Below are positions 48,608 through 58,099 of a DNA stretch of 64,000 bases, one piece after another. The notes beneath the pieces are model-generated. The model worked only from the letters and a program-made list of their open reading frames with translations, was not told the DNA's origin and did no database searches. Origin of the DNA: Sabellastarte sp. h YS-2021 (Eukaryota; Annelida; Polychaeta; Sabellida; Sabellidae); assembly GCA_964017235.1 (NCBI GenBank), contig OZ024940.1:26045615-26109614 (forward strand). Direction: 5' to 3'. Position 1 is the stretch's first letter. Each line of letters begins with the position of its first letter. Made by a program: the position numbers and the translations under genes.

Positions 48608-49179
48608 ATTAGGCGTATTCCGGTGGTCACTTCAATACTTATTTTTGTTCACAATACTTATTTATTTGTCTTCCGGTGGTACTTTCCAATGACTAAAATA
48701 AGTATTGAAGTTATAGACATATCTCGCCAGATTTCTTTGGTGAATAGGTCACGTGATCACTCTACAATCATTGAGACATATTTACAATACTTTATTACAA
48801 ACACCACAAATATGAGCATAACTGAAAATTTACAAATATAAACAATATTTCTAGTTTCACTTCAAAGGAAATTTATTACTTTTTCTGTTGCTATTTATTT
48901 GGTAGAAATCCGTGAAGTATTTTCAGATATAGTCATTTTAGTTATGCAGATGGAGACACAAAATTCACCTATTTTCGCTAACCATGTGCATTTGTTTATG
49001 TGCTGTCCAAGGTTTGTTTACACTTTAAGAACAGAACTACCAATAGGATCATTTGCCGCCATTTTATATACCCAGTACTTACTTATTTCATTCTGGTGGT
49101 ACTTATTGCAATAATTATTTTATCCACTGCGCAGGTGGGCGTGGTTTAGAGAAATAAGTACCACCGGAATACGCCTAAT
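48608..49179. mobile_element. MITE with perfect 20-bp terminal inverted repeats
   Basis: ATTAGGCGTATTCCGGTGGT at 48608-48627 and its exact complement at 49160-49179 bound 572 bp. Subterminal copies of the core (CCGGTGGTACTT near 48672, CTGGTGGTACTT near 49091) and an inner inverted pair, TTCAATACTTATTTT / AAAATAAGTATTGAA, add to the fold-back potential. No transposase. Superfamily unassigned because no clear duplication was seen. A frame of 104 codons overlapping the left end is spurious. Confidence 0.85.
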
Positions 49180-50500
49180 GTAGTATCATTAAACGCAAAT
49201 GTTTTACAGAATAACTCAATGCATAAAACCTGAGGTACCCATTTTGACAGTATCTGTATAACTTTGTCCCTTAAAACTTCAAATCAAACCAAAGTATGCT
49301 TAATTTAGTGGTGATAATTGGCGTCCTAAATGTACTGGCTTTCGACAATTTCAAGACATCTCACCCCATATGCAAAGTCACCACTAATTTTAAAGGAAAC
49401 TTGTCACAATGAATAATTCCCCCCATTAGACAACTCAGCCCATAATTATACTGTGGAATACTTGTGCATATCTTAGTACGCCAAGGTAATAAACACAAGA
49501 TCAGAATGATTTACACTCTAAAATGACCCTCATTTTTTACTCATTTGGGTTTTGATGAATACCATTCAGAGAATGTAAGAGTTTCAGGATAATTCAAATA
49601 AAGACAAAAATTAAAAATGAGAAGTATAACAAATGTCCTAGCAATGGTGGACCGATTCATACTCATGTACCTATTCGTGTCCACCCTTAATTATTTAAAG
49701 ATTGATATTTTTGATAGAAAATATGTTTAGCACATCATAGATAACTATAAAATTGATCGTATACTTTGATTGTCTGTCAGAGAGACTGTAATTAATTTAG
49801 GATGGGCATGAATAGGTACATGGATGTGAATAAATAAGTCTACCACCTCTGCTAATTAAAATGTTAATGAAACACCACAGCTCAGAGGAATTGGGCCGAG
49901 TGTAATTGCAATGAGAGAGGAGTGCTCACGAACTTTGTCAATGTTTATCACAAATGTAATACCAATAAATTGCCCATTTATTATACAATATACATGTACA
50001 TAATATTGTTTGTCCTTAAGTTAAGGACATGACCTTACCCTCCAATATGAACACTTTTTTAGTGGGTAATCATTAATTGGTTGTCAATTAGATTTTATGA
50101 CAGTACTGCCAGGCAAAGTATTATATCTAGTGATAGTACTATTGGCGTCATTTTTTGTTATAAAGTTGACCCAGAATATGAGCTGAGGTATTGGAACATA
50201 AGAAAAGTAAACCATTTTTTTATACTTTACTTTTCGTTTGCCAGTCCATTGGATAAGATATTTTATTTTGGTAGATGATAATGCTTTGAATGAATATATA
50301 CCACTGTAAGAGTAATATGTACACAAAAAAGCAGGAAGTATATTTTAAATTATTGCCTGTAGTGAGGTTATACCTATCATAGTGAAAAGCATACCACTGC
50401 AAGAGTATTTTTTGTTGAACATAACCTCAGTATTTTTCAACATAACATCAAACCAAATTTAAAGCTCCAGACAGGCCACAATCATCATGCTTTAATTTCA
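49180..50500. other. Intergenic, no feature
   Basis: AT-rich and would include the promoter of the exonuclease gene; no defined element is seen. Confidence 0.4.
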
Positions 50501-50520
50501 GTCTGCTCATAATCACGCAC

Positions 50521-50580
50521 ATGTCTGATTCTAAAAGAAGAAAACTGCCTTCCTGGATGCAGAGCAAGGCTGATGCTTCA
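50521..50580 (+). CDS. Exonuclease exon 1
   Basis: Residues 1-20, donor TCA/GTAAGA, phase 0. A TTTAATTTCAG 20 nt upstream of the ATG could be the acceptor of a 5' UTR intron. Confidence 0.8.
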
Positions 50581-52289
50581 GTAAGAATACATGTTTGTCT
50601 CTCTGTAGTAAACATGCCATTCGCTACTAGAAAAACAAACACTTAGAGCCTGTAATTTTATTCCATCCTCGAAGCAATAACAATGCTAAAATCTTCTTTT
50701 TTTTATATTGATTATAAAGTCAGTGATTTGTTATCAGAAGTAGGAATGTTATATATTATAATTTATGTCATTTCGGAAGTAATATCCAGGGCCATTCTTT
50801 TTTCTTGTGTTGACTATAACATTATTGATTTGTTATGAGAAGTATAAATATGTATATATGTTTTGACACATAAAATGGCAAGTTTAAGCAAAAAAAAAAT
50901 GTATAGTGACCAGTAAATATTGTATCTTGTTGTTTTATAAAAATAAAAAATAAAAATGATATTTTTATAGAGACCTTCAAATTCTTTGCAGGCAAGTAAC
51001 ACTGGATGTGACAATCAAAATAAAAGAGAGAAGTCAGTATTGAATCTCCCGCCTTTAACATTTGATGGATCAATTATTTATGCCTACAACCCAAGTGACT
51101 GTGCCTTAATATCAGAAGATTTGAGGTAACATTTTATTTTGGGGTTATACTTCAATGTATCTCATAAGTTTGTTTTATGTCAGAAATAAAATCGCATGTT
51201 AAAATATCTTCCCAGTCAAATAACACTACACAACTCTGTACATTTTAAGATAAGAGTTACTTACATATCAGTGAGAATTAGTCAACAGTCAGCAGTAAAA
51301 ATGACTTGTCATTATGCAACAAAGAACCATTAAATTATGTTTTAAAAGATATTTGTTATTATGGTAAAATATTTTATATCCACCACGACTTTTATTTGAA
51401 AAATATTTGCAGGTCAGTTTGGTGATTTCGTTTTAGTGAAAACTAACAGCTGAGTATTGCAGATAACAGTATGTCTTATCTTTTTTGAGATATTAATAGC
51501 CCACTTTAAATGAATATTATATATTCTTTCCCAGTGCCCTTTAATTCCTTGACTGAATTTATGGTTGTTTCTGTTTACAGGGAAACACTTGATAATTCAG
51601 GGGAAATGGTGGTTGGGTTTGATATGGAGTGGCCAGTCACCTATCAAGTCGGGAAAGAACCCAAGACTGCTGTCATACAAATTTGTACCCAGCAGATGAA
51701 ATGCTACATTTTCCATGTTTCCTGTATGCCAGGTGTGTTTAGTTAAGAGTAGGTTGACACAAGAAAGAATGATGTGGTGTTCAAATGAAATTAGTATGAT
51801 AGATGGCAAGCCAAATAATAGTTTGTTTTGTTTTTTTTTTCTTATTTGTAAATGAATACCTATTACAAAGTTCCTCGGCCATTTTTCTTCATAAAATTAG
51901 CATTGTTATAATGCATATTTGCATTTCCTAATCTGAAAGTATAATTATTTAAACAATGCTAAGTTAAACTTTTTACTGAAAATAAAAAGGATCAAAGCAC
52001 TAAGCTCAGCACAAAGTAATTTGACCAGACATTGGCAATTAAATGTACATGTACTTTGAAGTTTGATAATCTAGTAATAACTTGCGGTTTCCTGCTATTT
52101 TTCAGATATTCCTAAGCCATTGAAAGAATTGATTACAGACGAACGCCTGAAGAAAGCTGGTATTGCAATCGAAGGGTATGGTTCAGTTTTTCACACACTG
52201 TAGAAAAATAATAAAAATGTTTGTTTTTTTTTGCCATTTCATTGAGGGGAAACTGCCATTTTTTTTTGTTTGTTTTTTTTTTTTTGTTT

Positions 52290-52320
<31 letters not shown>

Positions 52321-54645
52321 GGGTATGAGTTTTGCTTCCAGTCAGTTATTTTACTGTAGGTGTACTGAAAACATATCTTTTAGTCCCGGAATCAGAATGG
52401 TTTTGCAATGGCAGCTATTAGTGCTAATATCATACTAGATGTAATTGTAGAAATATTAGAAGATAAGGTACATTCTTTACGTATTTTATTTGTTATATTA
52501 AAATCCAAAAAAAACATTGTCTTAATATAATGCCGTGTTGCACGGAAATTACTCTGTAAATCTAACTTTGAGTTTGTAGTATTGGGTACACAAGAACCTC
52601 CATTATCCAGCCAGCTGTCTTCTGTACATTCAATTTTATGAACAAGTGCTCACCATCCCAGGTTTTTCCAAGCCATCACACACTGTATCATTTTTTCAGT
52701 GATTTCTGGAAGCTGGACCGTGATTTTGACATAACTGCCACAAAGGGTGTGAGGAACTCCCTGATAAACTTGACCCCTGTTGCCAACGAAATACTCAAAA
52801 CCAAAGAGAACTGGAGTCTGGATGGACTCTGCAGACACTTGGTAAAAATACTTGTGGACGACTTTTGATAAAAACACACCCTTAAGGACATGTTGGTATG
52901 AAGGCTTTGGACATCTGATGAAAAACTTACTTTATCTATGCACTTTCAAAGTCATATATTCGGAAAATAAGCCCTTAAAAATTTTGAAGACCAAGAAATT
53001 TTACATTTGACATTGATTTTGCCAAATAATTGTTTGGAATTTATGCAATTTCATTTTAGGTTTAGACCACCACACATTACAAAGCCACTATTTGCAAAAG
53101 TTTAGCATTTTAGGGAGTTTATAGCATGATATGTGTATAGTTTATACCGTATTCTATTATCGGTGCATCATTGTGTCAAAGTCGAGACAAATATTTGACT
53201 TTGATTATTGCAATATTTTGGTTTATTAGATAAGAAAGAAACTAAACAAAGATGCCAGCATTCGGAAAAGCGACTGGTCAAAATATCCACTCACTGACGA
53301 GCAGAAAAACTACGCAGCCATGGATGCCTATGTAAGTGTAATCCTGGCTGAAAGAGGACTTCTTCCTTTTACATAAAATTAGACTTGCTCAAAGTCTCTG
53401 TATTGGTATGCATTATTGACTTTAAACAGTTAAGTTTAAATGGGAAACTTACAATAGTTCAATATACCAGTGGCATTTGGAAGTCAGTGGGGATAGTCTC
53501 TGAAAAGACATGTCAGAGCTGGCTGCTTTTCCAAAAGTAACCATATATTACAAAGAAGACAAAAAGGACTTAGTGAAAGTCCAGCATAAAATATCATCCT
53601 GTACCTTCCATGAACCCTTAAGGCCCTTTTATGCCAATCAACAGTTGACACGCAAAGTGTGTTCATCAGTACCATGTCAGTCGACTAACAGTCGACACCG
53701 CTGCATGCTTACATGACTTTCCTTCAGCACTGTGGAATTAAACCTCTTGGTATGTTGAAATACGTTGTCTAAAGTGTCATGAACAAGGACATAATGAATG
53801 ACGAGGCACACTTGTGGTGAGTGTTTGCAGCAATTTTAACTGTCTGCAAGCTCTTCATCCCAGAATTTCCTTTGCTTTAGTTGAATATGGCTCCTTTTTC
53901 CAAATAGAGGTTCCACTGTACCTGAGAAAACTAAAGTTCAGTTTAAATCCATAAATTACTTGAATAAACCTTAGACTTCAGTCAGATCTAAAGGTAGGTA
54001 AAGTCATTCTTCAGGCCTCATGGCTGGTGCTTATTTCAGCTTTCTTTTGGCGTGATACGACTCATACAGGATGGCAGGCTGTTGTTGGTGTTGCATGAAA
54101 TTTGTTCCCTCATGAAATAAGTTCCTCAAAATTGAAACTAAACCGATTGTTAAATGATTGTCTAAGAAGTATAATGTATAAATATGGATAACTTACTAAA
54201 ATATGTTTAATATTATGTTAAATATTATATTTTTTCAGCTGGCAATGTAGGCATTTCTGTGCATGCACAATAGCGTAGAAACAGGTAAAAGGAACAAATT
54301 TCACAGGCACAAATTTCATGTTACACAGGTATACCTCCCAAACTAGCGCCAGTAGCGATTTGTACTCTTGGGTGAAAAGGGAAATGCATGTGTAAAAGTA
54401 CATGGTCCAAGGACACAATCTCCATGACCAAGCCAAGGATCAAACCCCAGACCTTCCGCTCTTAAGTCCAACACTCTAACCACCTGCATTGTTCCTCATC
54501 CGCCATGATTGCTTCACTGGTAATCATGGACACAGGCAAACAGACGCAGCCAAGAATGTACTTATTGTTATTTTTACCTGTATTTCAGGCTTCCCTCTTA
54601 CTCTATGAAGAATTAATGAAGTTGAAGAAATCTAAAGGAATATAG
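50521..54645 (+). CDS. Werner-type 3'-5' exonuclease (DEDDy), stand-alone, seven exons
   Basis: Joins 50521-50580, 50971-51125, 51581-51732, 52106-52175, 52700-52841, 53230-53331 and 54589-54645 to give 245 residues, ending in TAG. It would degrade DNA 3'-5' with two metal ions in replication or repair. All catalytic positions are present: D86 and E88 in GFDMEWP (motif I), D147 in EGDFWKL (motif II), and Y221 with D225 in YAAMDAY (motif III). The sequence around [11 protein letters not shown] and [10 protein letters not shown] follows the exonuclease domain of human WRN rather than EXD2 or RNase D. There is no RecQ helicase, RQC or HRDC domain in or downstream of it, so it resembles the separate WRN-exonuclease genes of Drosophila and plants. 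The short basic N terminus (KRRKLPSWM) may act in nuclear import (inference). Confidence 0.94.
50971..51125 (+). CDS. Exonuclease exon 2
   Basis: Residues 21-71 plus two bases, donor TTGAG/GTAACA. There are two in-frame acceptors, at 50969-50970 and 50990-50991; the second has the better pyrimidine tract and would remove seven residues. Confidence 0.8.
51581..51732 (+). CDS. Exonuclease exon 3 (motif I)
   Basis: Acceptor TTCTGTTTACAG, donor CAG/GTGTGT. Encodes [12 protein letters not shown] with the first two catalytic acids. Confidence 0.93.
52106..52175 (+). CDS. Exonuclease exon 4
   Basis: Acceptor CTATTTTTCAG, donor AAGG/GTATGG. Encodes the helix leading to AGIAIEG; the final glycine codon is split with exon 5. 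Confidence 0.88.
52300..52323. repeat. T-rich tract joined to 24-base poly-G, intron 4 of the exonuclease gene
   Basis: About 45 T-rich bases lead straight into 24 G. A strong strand-asymmetric, G-quadruplex-prone tract within the transcribed strand set. Confidence 0.85.
52700..52841 (+). CDS. Exonuclease exon 5 (motif II)
   Basis: Acceptor TTTTTTCAG, donor CACTTG/GTAAAA. Encodes [10 protein letters not shown] with catalytic D147, and the [11 protein letters not shown] helix. Confidence 0.93.
53230..53331 (+). CDS. Exonuclease exon 6 (motif III)
   Basis: Acceptor TTTATTAG, donor TAT/GTAAGT, phase 0 at both ends. Encodes [12 protein letters not shown] and YAAMDAY. Confidence 0.93.
54300..54485 (-). 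mobile_element. tRNA-derived SINE, further family, in exonuclease intron 6
   Basis: The minus strand reads GTGGTTAGAGTGTTGGACTT (A box, lysine-tRNA-like) and GGGGTTTGATCC (B box), followed by an unrelated body. Ends about 100 bp before exon 7. Confidence 0.55.
54589..54645 (+). CDS. Exonuclease exon 7 (C terminus)
   Basis: Acceptor CTGTATTTCAG; 18 residues ending in a lysine-rich tail (KKSKGI) and TAG. Confidence 0.88.
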   Translation, partial: ASLLLYEELMKLKKSKGI

Positions 54646-54736
54646 AAAACAACTGTAGATAATAATACACTAATGTTAGAAATGTTGAAGAGGTTGTCAC
54701 AGAAAAAGGAAGATAAAAGAAGAATCAAAATGTGTT

Positions 54737-54860
54737 CTTAGTAGCGTGATGAGTATCTGTCTGTTCACTGAAGTTAAAAGCAGCAATGGGCTATGTTAGT
54801 ACTGGGATGGGTGACCGTCTCAGTGCACTACTCCTGTCTCTGATGGCTTTGTGGCTCGCG
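54737..54860 (+). mobile_element. 5S rRNA-derived SINE (SINE3-type)
   Basis: ACTGAAGTTAAAAGCAGC and TTAGTACTGGGATGGGTGAC match the conserved internal control region of 5S rRNA. The sequence then diverges into CTCTGATGGCTTTGTGGCTC. It lies in the likely 3' UTR of the exonuclease gene. A 5S pseudogene is the alternative, but the second copy at 47828 sharing the non-5S tail (GTCTCTGATGGC-like) supports a SINE. Confidence 0.75.
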
Positions 54861-55063
54861 CTAGTAGACCAAAACCCCTTTCGGAATTGTTTTCTTTTTC
54901 ATTTTTTCCAAAATGGCTGCAAAATCATATTTTGGCCACAGTTTAGTTGAGTTTGTTTGACTAAAGTAATTTGTACATCACTAGATTTATGTGATCTTCT
55001 TATACACGGTCCTACCTACGGATTTAGATTGTTCGTACTTGTCTTCTCTTTTGGTGAGGTTTT

Positions 55064-55069
55064 AATAAA
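55064..55069 (+). terminator. Candidate polyadenylation signal, exonuclease gene
   Basis: AATAAA 419 nt past the stop; another lies at 55475-55480. Which is used cannot be decided from sequence. Confidence 0.4.
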
Positions 55070-55080
55070 AAATCTACTAA

Positions 55081-56035
55081 ATAAGTTTAAATTTTCACCA
55101 CTATCCATTAACTTAAACTATTATAGCTGGTGAGCTTGGCAAGTGAAAATTAATTCCTAGTGAAATTTTAAATCTGTATTAATATGTCAAGTAGAGACTA
55201 GGCATTAGTTACAATTTAACTGAATTTCTTAAAAATGATGATTATTGAAATTTTCTTCTAGTTTCTCCCAACTAAAATTTCTGCTTAATATACAGTTTAT
55301 AACTCAGGTAATTTTTCTACTTTTTAGTATAAATGGCTGATCAATTTGTGGAAAATCAAATGTCTTTACTGAACAGTATAGGTATATTTGTTTTTGTTTT
55401 TTTTTTGTGTGTGTGTGTATTTTGATAGCATCTCTGTTGATGTTTGTACACATATTGTTGTTATATTTTGTCATAATAAAGTTGTACATATTATAATGAG
55501 TTTTATTATCCATCACTAGCATTTGCAGCCGGTATAAATTTTCCAGAACCAGTTTTTGTTTTCCAAAAGCAATGTATAACTGGTCACCAAACCAGTTTGC
55601 CAAGTGTAGTTGAAATCAATACAAAAGACTCCACAAATGTCGGTTTGATAAATCTGTGCCGTAATTTTGGAGACATGGTCAGATAACCACCCGTACTCTA
55701 TATCAAATTGGGAATTTTTTGGTATCCAGACTATGATACAGATCCCTGCTTCATGTGGCCAGGCACTACCCATAATAAAAATTTTAATGAAGATATGCTT
55801 ATCGATTTCGACATAATGTCAGCCAGAAATCCAGAGTTCTTGAAAATACGTTGAAAATGGGGCCATTGAAAATTTGGGATTTTATTTTCTCAAGAACATG
55901 ATCCTGATCTTTTCCTAAATTTAATGACTTCTTCCTTTGGTCAGACCCAACCCACATAACGAAGATCAGAAAAATCTCTTCATTACTTGGGGAGTCATTG
56001 CGTACATGGACAAACAGACAAACACACCCAAAAAC
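55081..56035. other. Intergenic; possible dispersed repeat
   Basis: No gene. The stretch ending GGACAAACAGACAAACACAC resembles the end at about 60146-60162 (GACAGACAGACAAACG), suggesting a low-copy repeat too diverged to delimit. Confidence 0.3.
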
Positions 56036-56043
56036 ACTACCTT

Positions 56044-56280
56044 CTGATGATTTATTTATTTATTTGGGGTCTTACGTTCCTTTCAACACTGTACAGGTTA
56101 TATCATGATGGACAGTTTTGTGGGCAGAGGAAACTAATCCATACAGTTGGTCAAGGTTCTGTGCTGTAAACTGCCGACCATCAGCAAGCAACTACCAACT
56201 TTCCCACATAAGGTATGGCGTTTGAACCGCCGACCTCAGTGGTGGGAGGCGAGTGTGTTACCAGTGCACCACTGTGGTCC
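56044..56280 (-). mobile_element. SINE family A, first of a nested pair
   Basis: TTCCTTTCAACACTGTACAG, GGGCAGAGGAAACTAATCCA and GACCTCAGTGGTGGGAGGCG, ending GTGGTCC. ACTACCTT borders it on both sides (56036-56043 and 56281-56288). Confidence 0.8.
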
Positions 56281-56288
56281 ACTACCTT

Positions 56289-56515
56289 ATTTATTTGGGT
56301 TTGAAGGTCACTTTCAACACATTGTATAGGTCATATCACGACGGTAGTTTTGTGGGGAGAGGAAACCAGTACATACAGTTGGTCAGGGTTCTGTACTGTA
56401 AACTGCCGACCAATTGCAAGCAACTACCAGTTTTCCCACTTGAGGTCGGGTCGGAAACCAAACTCCAATCTCAGAGGTGGGAGGCGAGAGTGTTACCACT
56501 CTACCACCGTGGCCC
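56289..56515 (-). mobile_element. SINE family A, second of a nested pair
   Basis: CGACGGTAGTTTTGTGGGGA, GTTGGTCAGGGTTCTGTACT and CTACCACCGTGGCCCC. Bordered by ACTACCTT on the left and CTACCTTCTG on the right. Better preserved than its neighbour, except for a changed B box. Confidence 0.82.
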
Positions 56516-56976
56516 CTACCTTCTGGTGAAGGTAATACAACAACTTCAATTGATATTTAACCATTCCGTCCCTTCTGCTCCCCACATAAACTTGGCACAA
56601 CATGGACATGAAAAACCTCTTTTTTTTAGTAGCTTGTTTGTAAGTGTAGCTTTTGTGGCTTTCTTTTTGAAATATGCATTCACACAAGCGCAAGTTATCA
56701 GCCTATTTTACTAACATTATGTCAAAACAATAAACCATTTAGAATCATTTTTAATGGACAGTAATATAATTTTAATATAATTTTCTAATTAGAAATCAGC
56801 GCCCAACTCAGCACAATTTGCATACGGAAAGCACCAAAAATATTAGAAGGTTTGTTGGGTCTTGTTCAATAATTATATTCTCATTTCACTCCTTTCTAGT
56901 GGCCCATACTTTATATTAAACCAATGAAGAGTGTATACAATTAGAGGGAATATAAATCTAATGTTGAGTTTCATGT

Positions 56977-57130
56977 AGAAATAAACTACGTATGCGCGGA
57001 CTTTATTGGCGATTCAATCACAAAAATAACCTCAAATAAAGGACGAGGGCCGAAGCCACGAGTCCTTTATTTAGAGGGTATTTTTGTGATTGAATCGCCA
57101 ATAAAGTCCAAGCAAAAGTAGTTTATTTCT
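56977..57130. mobile_element. 154-bp near-perfect palindrome (fold-back element)
   Basis: The arms at 56977-57044 and 57062-57130 are complementary over about 68 bp, with an eight-base mismatch patch near the tip-distal end and two smaller differences. The loop is 17 bases. It would extrude a long cruciform. No coding content. Confidence 0.9.
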
Positions 57131-57321
57131 ATTATAAAACGATTTTTGTAGTTTTATCCAATGTTCACTGATTTTGTTTGTTTTCAATTTTATTTTCGAG
57201 ATTATGTTGCGCAACCATGTTCGCAGATTGGAATAGCGTACATTTGTTCCTCTATAAAAGTACTCACGAAATGCGCAGAGACGCATTTTCGTCGACTGCG
57301 CAGGTGTCCGTTTTATAATAG
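57129..57321. mobile_element. Small element with 13-bp terminal inverted repeats, abutting the palindrome
   Basis: CTATTATAAAACG at 57129-57141 and CGTTTTATAATAG at 57309-57321. It begins exactly where the palindrome ends, so the two may be one composite fold-back element. Confidence 0.55.
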
Positions 57322-57675
57322 CACTTAATCCCCATCAATTGACAGACACTAAGGAACAACTGAACAAAACCAATATGAAGAATCATCAGTCCAGTAACTT
57401 TGTCAAGTCATACCATGAAGACACAGGGGGTGACAGGCTATGGCTGATAGGCTTTTTCAGACATTTAAGTGTTGAGCTTTGCCCTGACGGTGGCAGTAGA
57501 TGTTGCACTACGTACATCATTAGGAAGATCATAGCATCAAAAGCAAAAACGTAAGGCCAAAGTTTTGACCAACTTGCAGAGTGAGGAGTGGAAGGGAGGA
57601 ACTAGCTGTCAGATAGTGACAATCAGGACCACTACGCCTGGTACTGCAGGAGCAACAGCTAAGAGACAAGTATGG

Positions 57676-58015
57676 TCAAAAATAGCTAGGATAACCACTG
57701 TGTAGAAATTTAGAAACCAATGTTGCAGTTTTGAAGATAAAGCCGTAATTTACAGGCAGCCAGTGGAGTCGCTTAAGGATAGGTGCAACATGGTCATACT
57801 TCCTATGATTTGTGACAGTACGCACAAGAGTATGCTGTTGCCTGTGCTGACTGAAACATGACAAACCTCTAAACAGAGAGTTACAATAGTCCAAACGTTT
57901 ATGAACAAAGGCATTTGCAGCAAGGACAGCCACTTCTTGAGTAAGATACCATCTAACTCTAGGAAGGTCATGCATCTGGAGGAAGCAGGCTTTACAAGTC
58001 TTCTTAACATGTTTT
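57676..58015 (-). pseudogene. LINE (non-LTR retrotransposon) reverse-transcriptase C-terminal fragment
   Basis: The minus strand encodes KKTCKACFLQMHDLPRVRWY, then the hallmark RLDYCNSLFRGLS and LKRLHWLPVNYGF, ending TLVSKFLHSGYPSYF. This order is typical of the end of LINE reverse transcriptases of the CR1/L2/jockey-like group. The catalytic YxDD region and endonuclease are absent. A dead fragment of roughly 110 codons, with about 15 residues missing around the usual LQRVQN segment. Confidence 0.85.
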
Positions 58016-58099
58016 TTGAGAAAGAAAAGTCAGCATCAGGGAATGTCTTGCATTTTTTATGTCTCATTTTTATATTTGGTAAAAATGCAGTTGATTAAG

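Noticed and set aside
54737-54860. Functional 5S rRNA gene
   Set aside because: Only the central control region matches; both ends are unrelated and a similar copy exists at 47828.
55490-56030. A coding exon or defined transposon
   Set aside because: Short frames only; it looks like an old repeat but I could not find both ends.
57750-58067. Second minus-strand frame overlapping the LINE fragment
   Set aside because: It is a shadow of the frame that contains the RLDYCNSLF and HWLPV hallmarks.
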